Below, piece by piece: positions 24,001 to 39,000 of a stretch of DNA of 64,000 nucleotides. The DNA lies in contig NC_088306.1 of assembly GCF_032854445.1 (NCBI RefSeq), forward strand, positions 11,899,386 through 11,963,385. The letters are read 5' to 3'. The notes beneath the pieces were generated by a model. The model did not search any database, was not told the origin of the DNA, and saw nothing but the letters and a program-made list of their open reading frames with translations. The translations under genes and the position numbers were made by a program. Source of the stretch: Liolophura sinensis. Lineage: Eukaryota > Mollusca > Polyplacophora > Chitonida > Chitonidae. The first letter of the stretch is position 1. Each line of letters opens with the position of its first letter.

Positions 24001-27000
24001 ATCAAAAGGAAAATGATCATTGCTGTGGATGTTTATATTTTTAATGCTGAGCTAAGAAAAATGAAGCCATATCCACCGCAGACAGTGCTGATGTATAGTG
24101 GCATGATGTCACAGTGATGTATAGTGGCATGATGTCACAGTGATGTATAGTGGCGTGTTGTCACAGTGATGTATAGTGGCGTGTTGTCACAGTGATGTAT
24201 AGTGGCGTGATGTCAAAATGATGTATAGTGGCGTGATGTCAAAATGATGTATAGTGGCGTGATGTCACAGTGATGTATAGTGGCGTGATGTCAAAATGAT
24301 GTATAGTGGCGTGATGTCAAAATGATGTATAGTGGCGTGATGTCACAGTGATGTATAGTGGCGTGATGTCAAAATGATGTATAGTGGCGTGATGTCAAAA
24401 TGATGTATAGTGGCGTGACGTCACAATGATGTATAGTGGTGTGATGTCAAAATGATGTATAGTGGTGTGACGTCGCAATGATGTATAGAGGCGTGATGTC
24501 AAAATGATGTATAGTGGTGTGACGTCACAATGATGTATAGTGGCATGATGTCAAAATGATGTACAGTGGCATGATGTCAAAATGATGTATAGTGGCGTGA
24601 CGTCACAATGGTGTAAAGTGGTGTGACGTCACAAAGAAAAATGACGTCGGCCGATCTCGCCATTCTCATTCCCGATGCGATTGATCCTGACCTACCCTCT
24701 GTAGGTCTGGTCTGAAGCTTAGGCAAGTGTACATAGATACATTTAACTTAGCTTAATCAACCAGTGCCAATCAAGAATCTCAAGTGTTGTAGCGACAAAA
24801 CATTTTAAGCCAGTTTTTATTGTTTTTCAGAAACTGGCCATGTGGGAACTCGCTGGTATTCTGGCATCTGGAGCTTACAGGTCTCTCAACCCACAGATAG
24901 AACAATTAAGGTTGATCATTCAGGCACAAGTCTGGGAGAAAGTAATGGTGAGCTTTCATTTTAACTGGAGCAGCTTAGATTTCTGCTTGTACTTGCTTGT
25001 ACTAGTAGTGGCTATATATATAGTGGGAATTCCCCTGAGCTCAGTTGGTGGAATGCTGGATTTTGGATATGAAGAGTTCAAATCCTGGAGTAACCCACAG
25101 ATTACATCCTTCAACCATTACAGGATTATTGGAAGTTGGATAATGTGTTTTCAGTTACCAAGAGAGCAAAAGCTGGTTAAATTATTCAAATTGGTAACAT
25201 TCTGTCTTCCATTATTGGTATTTCTTTTTTCTCAAATGCTCCTTACTGAAATTCAGTGAGGAATTGTTGGAAAGTTTGAGGCATTTTTCTGACATTTGCA
25301 TGTAATTTTATTAACACTTTCTTCCTGTGTAACCAATGTGGATTCAGTAGGCTAGATTAAATGTTGAAATGTGTCATTTTTTCATTTGCCAATTTTTTTC
25401 TTTTTTTTTTTTCTTTCAGGACCTGGCAGTGAGGGAACCACAAATACTAACTCCGTCTTATTAAGTGGGCAGGACTTGCAGTCGACACCTAAAACAGTGG
25501 AGATTGGTCAGCAGGATTCAAAACAGAGACAAGCTAAGGTCACAGGTAAGTCTTGAGTTTTACTGGTAATTTAGGAAGGTGGATTCCTCAGTGTTTTAGG
25601 GTGTCTTGTGCTCAGACATGCACAACCTTCCAGGTAACAACAATGTTAGGTAACAATGTTAGGTAACAATGATAGGTAACAACAATGATAGGTAACAACG
25701 ATAGGTAACAACAATGATAGGTAACAGTGATAGGTAACAACGTAAACAAATGAAATGATTCCATATTGTGAATAATGACGAATAAGCAGTAGGAATTTTT
25801 CATGGAGAATGTTCATAAAGGCGAGTATGGTGAATGGAAGAAACCTGACTGCCTGAAATGGATAAACCATTTGGGAACTAACTGACAACGTTCTGATGTG
25901 TAATGTACAGACTTGCACACTATCATATTGGATGAAGACAAGTGGTACACAAACTCCATTAACCACCTTTTGTCACAAAGGCTAGGTGAACGAAATGGCC
26001 CCGAAAGCTCAGCTGGTAGAGTGTCTGCTTCGGAGACAGTAGATCCAGCATCCTTCCTTGTCGGGTAACACCTAAGACTTTAAAAGAGGAAGTTGTAACT
26101 TCCTTGCTTGGCATTCAGCATTAATGGGATAATGCAACATCTGGTTGACCCTTATCAGTATAATGGCTCAGGCAGGGCGGCTTACTTGCCTTCGGTAAGT
26201 CGTCTTAGTGAAGCAGCACGAGATAAAAGAGCGATGGAAATCCGTCCTGCAGCAAGGAGGCACATTACATGCACTCTAAGGACTCTTTCGTCATCATATG
26301 ACTGAAAAATTGTTTAGGACGTTAAACCCCAAGCACTCGCTCACTCACTTACTCTGTGAACAATGAGAGCAAGGGGAAATGTCACACTGACACTGACACA
26401 GACTGGTGGATGCCACAGGAGACTGAAATTTGTTGAGTTTCTGAGGGACCAATGAGATGAAAGGATTTTGTGTGAAGTGACATGATTATCATGTGGTGTC
26501 AGTTATTGTGCTTTATCTTGTTTCAGAAATGGACGGCATGGAATCTCACTGGTACTCAAGTATTTGGGGCAGACAGAATGTACAACCAGCAGACAGAAAA
26601 GTGCAAGCTGATCATCGGGAAATTAAAGGTGAGTTGTGAGAATTAGGAATTTAAATACGTACGTATCGTTGTATTCTTCTTTTCAAGAGCAATATTTCAG
26701 GAAAGCTGTGTGAGAAAAAAAAACAGAGGCTGGTGATTTATTTAGCAGTTTTGATGTTTTGTTAGACATGTGCTTTACATAGTTACACTTACATTAAATA
26801 GGAAAGATAAACAATGTATCCATCTGAACAAGTATCGTTATTTACCTGTGAAGAATGAGTGCACAGTTTCACCCTAGTTGATGTCATGAGATGTAGCTGT
26901 ATAGTGTTATATTGTAGCTTTATTGCTGGTCAGGGTTGACAACTGGTTCTGTGTAGACTTCATTATTCATATTGTTTTATTTTCCTTCATTCAGGAGTTC

Positions 27001-30000
27001 AGTGCAAAAAATAATTGAGCTTGTCAGGTATAAACCAAAATTTTCAATAAATTCAAAGCTATCTACATGTATAGCATTGTTGTTTTGCAACAGAGACTTT
27101 CAGCGTGCAGCCAGATAACTCGGGCACCATGGATGGACAAAACTTACTAAATACAGACAAAACATCAGAGGCTGGCCAAACAGGACAGGGATTGGTTAAA
27201 GGTTAGTTTTGAGATCTGGTACATGTAATGGCTACATGGGGCATGTTCTGATAACTGAATGAATGATTAGGATCTCGCGTTACATCACTTAGGCATGAGA
27301 AAAATACAGTACAGCCGGATCCCAACCTTAAATCCTACACCCTACGTTGCCCGATGATACGCCGATGTACAGCGATGCGATTTCCCAGCCATCGTGCGTG
27401 GATGGTCAGCGTAAACTCTTTATCAGAGTTTATTATACTTATAAGGCACCGTTTTCTGGCACACTGGCAATTCAGTTGTAGACTCCCATCATGTAAATGC
27501 TTTCGACAAATTGATGAGCTCTTAGTCACATTGCTGTTATACGTGATCAGGCCCCAGAAAGAGCCTGCTACATGTATATACTTTGTCCAGCACTTGAGGT
27601 TACTAATTACTCCGCTCTAGACAGCTGAAAGTTCAAGGGTGTATTCATGTTCGCCATTTTAAACAGGTACCTATCAGTAGTGAGGATCGAAAAGCCTCTG
27701 GGTCCTATTTTGGACAAGTGTTTACTAAATACATGGAACTGTGTGGAGAAAATACCGATCTGACCTTATGGATCTAAAAAAAAATGCTAATTCAAGCTCT
27801 AAAAATGGCGAGGATCGAAAGGCCACCGTGTCATATTTTCAACAAATACAGTACCCAGTGCATAGGGCTGTGTGGTCAAAATACCGATGTGACCTTACAC
27901 ACCTCCCATATGCAAAACCACATCAATTCTAGGTCACAATGCTTATAATCAGTAGAAGGCTTTGAGACAAGTTTGGTTTTGGAAGGGCCTTCACACAGCC
28001 TCAAAGTTTAATATGGAAGTAAAAATACATTTGCAAGTCTAAACTGAAACTAGAATTACCAACCGGGTAATGTCGTATAATCCTACGCCAATTGTGACGC
28101 CATCATCCGACCATCATCCGACCATCATCCGCGTGTGATGGCCAAATGATACGCCGACAGTGACAGCAAATTTGCTCAGGACGTTTGATACGCCAATCGT
28201 CCGGTCACGATGGTGGGGAGCTTGGTTGGTATCCAGCTTTACTGTATATCTATGTCCATTGAAGGAAGTTGTCTCACTGTGAGCTCTTTATCTCATAAAT
28301 TGTCATACTGAAATTTGATGATAGTCAGGACAGTGATGACATTGTATTGTGGGCATGAAACGGGAAACATTCTCCCCACTTAATTAATTAGGTTTGCCCC
28401 GAGCTGTGTAAAAATAGATCATTTTGTGATGTTATGCTGTTTTTCTTACGTATTACAGGAAACAATTAAGGAGCACACCTATTGGAGTTACTTGTTTTAA
28501 GAAGGGTGTGTTTCACATTGGCTTCTAGAAAGGATAAGGGAGATATGTATATTGGGGGTACATGTGTGAATGTATGTCATCACCTGCTGAAGGTGTGAAG
28601 ATTTAGAGGCAGTCACATTATTTTCTGACAAAGTTGAAGTATATGAGAATTGAACTCATATATTTGGCGAGTTGGTTAACTTTTTAGGTTTAAGCTGGAG
28701 GCTGTTGTTGTTATCAGGCATATCCACCTATCCATATGCTTAATATCAAGTAATATTAAAGGCAATTTCATATTCAGTAAACATTTTAATGTTTCCCCTG
28801 GAGTAGGAAGCTTTAAATAATAAAAATGAAGGGTGCCTTTATAGTTCTGGGCTATGTGTTCTATGAAACTTCTCACTGAAGACTCAGTGGGCTAGCTTGT
28901 TACTCAGATCAGATGACATTATGGTTTTTGTGTTCTATCAAACGTCTCACTGAGGACTCAGTGGACTAGCTTGTTACTCAGACCAGATGACATTATGGTT
29001 TTTGTGTTCTGTGAAAATTCTCACTGAGGACTCAGTGGACTAGCTTGTTACTCAGACCAGATGACATTATGGTTTTTGTGTTCTATCAAACGTCTCACTG
29101 AGGACTCAGTGGACTAGCTTGTTACTCAGACCAGATGACATTATGGTTGTTGTGTTCTATGAAACGTCTCACTGAGGACTCAGTGGACTAGCTTGTTACT
29201 CAGACCAGATGACATTATGGTTTTTGTGTTCTATGAAACATCTCACTGAAGACTCAGTGGATGAGCTTGTTACTCAGACCAGATGCTCAGACCACTTACT
29301 CCGACATTATGGTCAACTTTTGATTGTCAGCATCAAAATGTCTCCAACAGTGCATGTATATGGTGAAATAGGTCAAATTTTCCTGCTCAGTGGACACCGA
29401 GTTGAATTGACCACCGTTGGTCATTGTGCTCATCCAACGCAAGAGTAAATATGTTACTATTTTCCTACAGAATGTCATCACAAAGGCATGGATGAATAAT
29501 AAACTATAGAGCTTAGACTGATGTTGCTTTATGCGGGAAAGCTCCCCCAAACATGTTCAAGTCTATAGTGGATTCATTGTTATTCCTGCTACAGTCCTTT
29601 GACCTACTTAATCTCAGGCCAGAGTCTACATGTATATTTTATTCATTACCGTGCCTTTAATTTGTGAACTTTGTGCACACATAACATGTAATGTATCAAC
29701 ATTGAGCTGTACATGTGTGCTAGGTGATCCATTTTGGGAGGACCCTTGGAGCTAAAAGGGTCTGATGAATACAGCTTGATGTGTTTTAGAAGCTGCCAGT
29801 GTGAAATCTACAGACCGAATTTTGGTCAAACAGAAATCAGAGCCTATGGTGAATGCAGCTAAAAGCGGTCTACTTGACCAAAACCAGACAGAAATTAAAG
29901 GTTGGTTCTGACAGTATGGTTGTGAACAAAGGTGCATGTTTCTAGTTTTGTGTGTATATTCCTTTGGTTTATATAGTGTATTATTCTGTCTCTACTGAGT

Positions 30001-33000
30001 TTTTTACATTTCAGATTACACTATTTCTCTTCTTGCAAAATATTTCTCTGCATGGCATGTGACTGTCTTCTGAAATCTCTCCGGCGTAATTTGCAAGATT
30101 TAAGATCATTAAAATGTTGTGACACTATAATGCATGTGCAACCAATAGCCGAATTCATCTTTCTGTTCACCATGGAATGAAGCAGAATGGCCATGTCTAG
30201 TTTTGTAGGCCTATCTAGCATGCATTACCTTCTTATTGTAACCTGTTACTCCACTTTCCTCACTGTCCTTTCCCGAACTCTGTGTCATAATATATTAACT
30301 GACACAGTGAGTCACAGTGACAGACTTAGCGAACTTACAGCAGAGTTTTACACCACAGACAACATTCAGTGTGATGTTGCGTCGATGCTGTGGAACAGGG
30401 TGTTTTGTTTTTGAGTTGCGAAGTTAAAACATCATCTCTGTGCAGCCATTGTTGTCGTTGTTCTATGCCAAAGTAGTTATGCGTCAGTGGTTTATGTATA
30501 TATAAGCAAAACTGATGCCAGAATTACGATGCTTTTGCACTTTGCAGTATCCAGCACTACTGGAAAATATAATCCAGGTGATGAATGTTTTTAGAAAACC
30601 ACCATTATTGTATACTGATAGATGTTAAAATTTACACATTGACTCTCTGCGCCATAGAGAGGTGACTTAACACCACACAGAGCTGAACATCACTGTTTGA
30701 CGTCCTATCTCCAAAACCCCATATTACATGGGGTCATCTCTCGCTAAGTCTCATACAACTTTATTTGCATCTTTCAGATTAAATGAAACGATTTCTGCAT
30801 AGTGGGCAAGCATTGAAATTTGACATTTACAAATTGGCTGTGTTTTAGAAACCAACAGTACAGTATCTCGCTGGTACTCTGGCCTGTGGGGTCGACAGAT
30901 CTCACAACCCACAGATAGAACAGTTAAGGGTGATGAGCCAGGCCCAAGTGAGGTGGAAGGTAAAGGTGAGTTTATCATTATGGGTGTTATGAAAGATGGA
31001 TAGACAAATTCAGGTTTGTATGCGAATGGCAAGGTATCAATACCTTTGCTATTGCCTCGAAAATGGCAGACATTGTATTCAAAATGTATTGCTCTGAATT
31101 AAATATCACCCTGTTGTATTGTTGTACTATTGTGCATTTTCGTCCATTCTTGTGTGGATAAATGGATGTGTGCAAAGAGTGGACAGAAAAATTTGTAGTG
31201 CAGAAACCACCTTGTAATGATTAAGAACTCGGCATTTGACCTAAAGTTTTCTCCATCTAAATTATTTCGACAGTTCATGGCTTCCTCTACTATTGTCATA
31301 CAAGTTCAATTGAGGAGGTACACTTTTATTTATTTATTTATTTTTGTTGGTATAATAATAATAGAATTTTTGAATGACACAGTTTGCTTGATTTTGATTT
31401 TTTTGTCCACCTTACATGACAACATATCAGCGTCTGATTGTTTGCACATTTTCCCTGATTCTGAGAGCTCTATTCACCCTAAAAAAAGGCTTGTTTGGCA
31501 GACCGCCTTATAGTGCATATAGGGTGATGTCTTACGGGGGAAAAAAGTTTCAGCGACAAACAGTAATATTGGCCTATATTTCAAATGCATTTTTTATGGA
31601 CAAAGTTTCAATGTTGAACAGACCGGCCATTTACATGTATTTTTTTTTGTTCAGAATCTGGTATTGTGAGAACCACTCCTGATAACTCCAGCATTACAGG
31701 ACAACAGAATATAAAACCGATACAGAGGACAGTCAGTTCTGGTCAATTAGACCACAGACCCCAAGAAATTATAGGTAAGTCTTTCACTATGTATGATCTG
31801 GCAGATGGACAGGGTCGGTCTCCTTTCCGGTATATGTTTGTTCAACATCTATTTTATAAAAGTTGAAATTCAAAGTCAAGACAACTTCTCACCCATAAAC
31901 CTAGTTCATGTACTTTTTTTCTTGTACATGGACCAACATCTACATATATTGTATATGCCTGTCAGACAGATTTGCTCAGCAGATGCAGAATACACCTATT
32001 TCGGCTTACTAGCTGGTAGTCAGAAGAGCCCCAAAATGGCTAATTTTTACACAATGTCATCATGGGATCATTGATTGATATAAAGGTTAGGCCTAGATGA
32101 CACCACCTCAGTGTTGTAGAACGGCCACTGTGCCATGTGGCTGAATTTTTACTTTGCTCAGTGATCACTTAATGTTGTCTAGGTCATGACCATCTTTGTA
32201 TGTACTGTCATGTAGCACAGACAGGTGAGGTGGGGTAAAATGTAGGGTGTCAGTTCAAAGGCACAATGTATGTGGCTAGATCGAGCCAAGACAGCTGAAC
32301 TTCAACATATATGACATATGGATATATACCCGCCCCGATAACATGGTTGGTAGAGCGTTCGCTTCGGGAGTGGTAGATCCAGGGTCAATCCTGGGTCAAG
32401 TCACACCTTAAATCTTAAAAGAGGAAGCCGTAACTTCCTCACTTGTAGTTCAGCATGAAGGGGATAGTGCATCGACTGGTTGATCCTTATCAGTATAATG
32501 GCTCTGGCGGGGCGGCTTACTTTGGTAAGGCGCTTCAGTGAGGCAGCACTAGATAAAAGAGCAGTGGAAGTCCATCCTGCAACAAGAAGGCACATTACAC
32601 GCACTGTAAGGATTTCTTCTTCGTCTTATGACTGAAAAATTGTTAAGTAGGACGTTAAACGCCAAGCACTCGCTCACTCCCTCATATGGATATGCACACT
32701 GTAATGGTGTAAGACAAGTGACCGTCAACAAAGGGTAGACTGTCCAAAGTGCCCCACAAACGTTGTCAATGGCTGAATGTCACCAGGGTTCCCGACACAG
32801 TGACACAGTGGATATGCAGGGGCATACCATAGCGCGCTGAGATTTATTTGATGACAGGATGACCAATTTCATCAAAGGTGTTTGTGTGAAGTGGGGTGAT
32901 TAAAATGTACAAGTGCTATTAGTGATACACATGCTTTTTTTTGTTGCAGAAACTGGCAGTATGGGATCTCACTGGTACTCTGGCATCTGGGGCCGACAGA

Positions 33001-36000
33001 ACATACAACCCTCAGATAGAACAGTTAAGGCTGGTCAAATAGAAATTGAAGGTGAATTATGAATGATTATGAATGCCTGAAAGCTTTTGTATCCCCAGTG
33101 ATATCCTTCATATTTTCTCAGGATAGTTGCATTCAAAAAGAGGCAACTATTTAAGCCAACTGTCATTCTGTTTTGGAGAGCTTTTTTTCCATGTGATGAT
33201 CTATATGTCACATTTGCCAACGTTCGCCAGTAACTTGCCAGTAGTCGGTGGTTTAGGCCACACTGTCTGATTTCCTCTACCCATGAAACTGACCCATGAA
33301 CGTGAAAACATCAGGAATATGACATTTATAAATAAACAAATAAATAAATCCTTCCGTTTTGTTTTACATTTCAGATATCTCTGTGTCACTTGCAAACAAA
33401 ATTTAAAGAAAAACTTAAATTTTATGAAAAGGGGTAGAACTTTTTGGGGACAGATACATGTATTTTGTCTGTAAGGGAGGAAAGTACCAAGGTTATAAAG
33501 TCCTTTGTATGACCTGGTTGGGGTTTGATTCCCTTCTTTGACAAGATTGCTGTATCCACTGGGCGACCCTAGCAGACCAGTGAGTTTATTGATGTTATGT
33601 TCCAGAAACTGGCAGCATGCAAACAGCAGATTTGGCCACCATAGATGGACAGAACTTACACAATACAGGCAAAGTGGTCGATGTTAATCAGAGAGATTCC
33701 AGACCAGGAGTGATTAAAGGTATTAAGTTGTAATAGTCTATATGGTGTGATTATAGTCTGGTGCACGGTGTGATTGTAGTCTGGTGCATGGTGTGATTGT
33801 AGTCTGGTGCATGGTGTGATTATAGTCTGGTGCATGGTGTGATTGTAGTCTGGTGCATGGTGTGATTGTACTCTGGTGCATGGTGTGATTGTAGTCTGGT
33901 GCACGGTGTGATTGTAGCCTGGTGCATGGTGTGATTGTAGCCTGGTGCACGGTGTGATTATAGTCTGGTGCACGGTGTGATTATAGTCTGGTGCATGGTG
34001 TGATTGTAGCCTGGTGCACGGTGTGATTATAGTCTGGTGCACGGTGTGATTATAGTCTGGTGCATGGTGTGATTATAGTCTGGTGCATGGTGTGATTATG
34101 GCCTGGTGCATGGTGTGATTATGGCCTGGTGCATGGTGTGATTATGGTCTGGTGCATGGTGTGATTATAGTCTGGTGCATGGTGCGGTTATAGTCTGGTG
34201 CATGGTGCGATTATAGTCTGGTGCATGGTGTGATTATAGTCTGGTGCATGGTGTGATTATGGCCTGGTGCATGGTGTGATTATAGTCTGGTGCATGGTGT
34301 GATTATAGTCTGGTGCATGGTGTGATTATAGTCTGGTGCATGGTGTGATTATAGTTTGGTGCATGGTGTGATTATGGCCTGGTGCATGGTGTGATTATGG
34401 CCTGGTGCATGGTGTGATTGTAGTCTGGTGCATGGTGTGATTATAGTCTGGTGCATGGTGTGATTATGGCCTGGTGCATGGTGTGATTATAGTCTGTTGC
34501 ATGGTGTGATTATAGTCTGGTGCATGGTGTGATTATAGTCTGGTGCATGGTGTGATTATAGTCTGGTGCATGGTGTGATTATAGTTTGGTGCATGGTGTG
34601 ATTATGGCCTGGTGCATGGTGTGATTATAGTCTGGTGCATGGTGTGATTGTAGTCTGGTGCATGGTGTGATTATAGTCTGGTGCATGGTGTGATTATGGC
34701 CTGGTGCATGGTGTGATTATAGTCTGGTGCATGGTGTGATTATGGCCTGGTGCATGGTGTGATTATAGTCTGGTGCATGGTGTGATTATAGTCTGGTGCA
34801 CGGTGTGATTGTAGTCTGGTGCATGGTGTGATCGTAGTCTGGTGCATGGTGTGATCGTAGTCTGGTGCACGGTGTGATTGTACTCTGGTACACAGTGTGA
34901 TTGTAGTCTGGAGCATGGTGTGATTATAGCCTGGTGCATGGTGTGATTATAGTCTGGTGCACGGTGTGATTGTAGTCTAGTGCATGGTGTGATTATAGTC
35001 TGGTGCACGGTGTGATTGTACTCTGGTGCATGGTGTGATTGTAGTCTGGTGCATGGTGTGATTATAGCCTGGTGCATGGTGTGATTGTAGTCTGGTGCAC
35101 GGTGTGATTATAGTCTGGTGCATGGTGTGATTATAGTCTGGTGCACGGTGTGATTATAGCCTGGTGCACGGTGTGATTATAGTCTGGTGCATGGTGTGAT
35201 TATAGTCTGGTGCACGGTGTGATTATAGCCTGGTGCACGGTGTGATTATAGCCTGGTGCATGGTGTGATTATAGTCTGGTGCATGGTGCGGTTATAGTGT
35301 GGTGCATGGTGCGGTTATAGTCTGGTGCATGGTGTGATTATAGTCTGGTGCACGGTGTGATGGTAGTCTGGTGCACGGTGTGATTGTAGTCTGGTGCACG
35401 GTGTGATTGTAGTCTGGTGCATGGTGTGATTATAGTCTGGTGCATGGTGTGATTATAGTCTGGTGCATGGTGTGATTATAGTCTGGTGCATGGCGTGATT
35501 ATAGGCTGGTGCATGGTGTTATTATAGCCTGGTGCATGGTGCGGTTGTAGTCTGGTGCATGGTGTGATTGTAGTCTGGTGCATGGTGTGATTATAGTCTG
35601 GTGCATGGTGTGATTATAGTCTGGTGCATGGTGCAGTTATAGTCTGGTGCACGGTGTGATTATAGTCTGGTGCATGGTGTGATTATAGTCTGGTGCATGG
35701 TGTGATTATAGTCTGGTGCACACTGTGATTGTAGTCTGGTGCATGGTGTGATTGTAGTCTGGCATGGTGCATGGTGTGATTGTAGTCTGGTGCATGATGT
35801 GATTGTAGTCTGGTGCATGGTGTGATTGTAGTCTGGTGCAATACTGACTGACCACAAAACTATCACTGTAATAAATTTACTGTCTTTTGTGCTTTCCATC
35901 TTTGAAATATGGTAATGTCCCGTAAGATTTTTGCACCAATAACTCAGACTGGAAATTACAACCTGTTACTATGCAACAGAGGAATATTAAGCACATTATT

Positions 36001-39000
36001 AATTATTGTAATGATATTGCAAACATAGACATTCCAGTGGTGTCATAATTGGATTTTCATGACAATAGTGACCTATTAGAAGGCCTACTGGAAATGGGTT
36101 GTAAAGATGGATAAGTGAAAAATGTGAGATAACAGTTTGTGAGATGATGGTATATTAAAAGGCACAAAGAACAGTGACACGTAATGAGTTACACATTCTG
36201 TGAAGAATCAAAGTATAAGCATGAACTTGTAATTTAACTCCTGTTTTAGTCCTTTGACATCTTACATGTACATGTAGAGTCTTAAGTATGTTGTTGTCAT
36301 GTCTGCATTTGAATATTAAAAATGAGAAATGTGAGTCAGTTTTTATACCCTTTGATTAATAGGTCACTTTATATCTTCAAAAGCATTGGGCAAAATTCTG
36401 TCCAATTTTCAATGAAAAAGTTTGTCTGTGAGATATCAACATGTTGACCAACTCTTGTAAATATTGTAATATCTTCACATGTACAGGTATACCGAGCCAA
36501 ATTTAGTGAAACTGACACACCAACTCCTTGGTACATGCTCAAATCCATGAATTAGCATTAGTGTCATTGTCATTTGACGTACATGTACATTCTCAGGTTT
36601 GAGTGGACATTTAACTCGTATAGCTTTTGTGAATGTTTTTGTGACCTGCTGAGCCATGAACGTATGAGCCTAGTTAGTTTGGGATCCCATTATAATTAGG
36701 CTCTGTCCGGTTTCCCTCCCACCATAATACTGGTTGTCGCCGATGAAGGTGAAAGTACGGCATAAAATAATAAAAAGTATGGTATAAAATAATAAAAGTA
36801 TGGCATAAAATAATAAAAAGTATGGCATAAAATAATAAAAGTACTGCATAAAATAATAAAAAGTATGGCATAAAATAATAAAAGTACGGCATAAAATAAT
36901 AAAAAGTACGGCATAAAATAATAATCAAAAAGATAAATAAATCCATTGTAATGATTGTATGGCACAGGGTTCAGATTAACACAGATTGATGTACGTGTTT
37001 CAGAAACTGGCGGGGTGAGACCCACGGATCAAATTTTGGTGAAACAGAAATCAGAACCTACGGTGAATGCAGCTAACAGTGCCCGACTTGACCCAAGCCA
37101 GAGAGAAACTAAAGGTTGGTTATTGTTATTGATGTCCGGGAAGAGGGATAAAGCTTACCATTCAGAATCCGTTACCATCTCAGCGTCAAACATGTCAAAA
37201 GCAGTACAGTGGTCGGCAGGAAGAGTGACATTGCTTTGGCTAGCTCACTAATTCTGATTGGTTTGCACCCACTGTAATCCAGGCTGCTGTCGTACAAGTG
37301 AAATATTCTTGATTACCGCGTGAAACACCAGTCAGATGAATAAGTAAATTAATAATTCTGATTGCATCGATGTCTTATTTGCATTTCAGACATCTACATT
37401 TACTTTCATAGTTAAAAATTTAAACCTGGTTAAATATTTCATGGCATGGCATTCAGCCAATTGCCATAGCAATTCCCTTTGACATATATTGTAGTTTTTT
37501 GAGGCGATCAAAACGTTTTTTCACTGTATGGTGTTTGGGATGTGACCAGAAAATTCATTCATTCTTTCTTCTGTTTATCATCAAATAAAGTATATAGCTT
37601 TTGTGGCCTTTTAAGTTTGCTTTAATTTCCTTGTCCAAAATTATAATCTGTTAGAATGTTATTTGGTGGGCAAGAATCAAATTCTCATATTTCCAAATTG
37701 ACTGTTTTAGGAACTAGCAGGGAATCTCACTGGTACTCTGGCATCTGGGGTAGACAGATCTCACAGCCCACAGATAGGGCAGTCATAAGGGCTGATCAAC
37801 CGGGCCCTAGTCAGGCAGAAGGTAAAGGTGTGTACGTGTAGATAATGTAGCTTACGTGAGGTGTTTATTGATTTTTTTTTTTTGATTGGTGTTTTATGCC
37901 GTACTCAAGAGTATTTCACTTATACGACGGCGGCCAGCATTATGGTGGGTGGAAACCGGGCTGAGCCCGGGGGAAACCCACGACCATCCGCAGGTTGCTG
38001 GCAGACCTTCCCACGTACGGCCGGAGAGGAAGGCAGCATGAGCTGGTCTTGAACTCACAGCGACCGCATTGGTGAGAGGCTTCTGGGTCACGCACGCTAA
38101 CCGACTGAGCCACGGAGGCCCCAGGTGTTTATTGAGGTGTCATGGATAAATAAAGGTTGGTACTGTATGACCACCATTGTCCAGGCAACAGCCAAAGTGA
38201 AAGTAGGGCTGCCCCTCAAAATGTACATTTCAGATACCACTGTGTTGTTCTGTTTCACATTTATTACGATATTTTGTAAAATTTAATTTATTCTGGCATA
38301 GTTTTGAGATTGGAAAGAAAAACTTGCAGTGCATAAAGTGACTTTTCTCATGATGGTAAACACTTCTAATTTATTCATATGTGATGAAATAAGAACACAC
38401 AGTGAAGTAAGTTGGCATACGTATGTATTGTGTTTCAGAAACAGGCAGTGTGGGATCCACTCCTGATAACTATGGCATCACAGGAGGACAGACTGTAAGA
38501 CCAATGGACAGAACAGCCAACAATAACTCAAGGCAGCAAGAAATCAAAGGTTATTAAGTTTTCTATGAAAGATCAGACAGGGAAAGATATTTACTATATT
38601 TGGTATTAATAAATGAAGAAAATAAAATTCAGTTTACTGCTCTAAACAAAATGTTATTGTTAACTTACAAAATTAGATGAAGAATTGCCAAATTTGAAAT
38701 ACCTTTCAAAAGTAAAAATGTGCTAAGTAAAATTTCACACTATTTAAAAGTTAACCATTTACAAGCAGTTGTATATGGAGTTCTGAATGGTTAACATGTA
38801 TGTCAAATATATTCTTGGAAACAACATACAACACTGATCAAATAAATAAATGTCTGAATTAATATGATAATAAATAAATTAAACAAGATTGGAAATAGAA
38901 CATTATTAACTTGCCATGTATTTTGTTACAGAAACGGTCAGTGTGCGATCTACTCAGAGTAACTCCGGTATCGCGGGCAAGCCACAGTCAGGAGCATCAG

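Noticed and set aside
25028-25259. Open frame continuing from R27 into its intron
   Set aside because: A good in-phase donor GTGAGC ends R27 at the usual place; the continuation shows no repeat-family features.
33656-35899. Minus-strand open frames with HQTIITPCTRLQ-type repeats
   Set aside because: Artefact of the 24-bp minisatellite.
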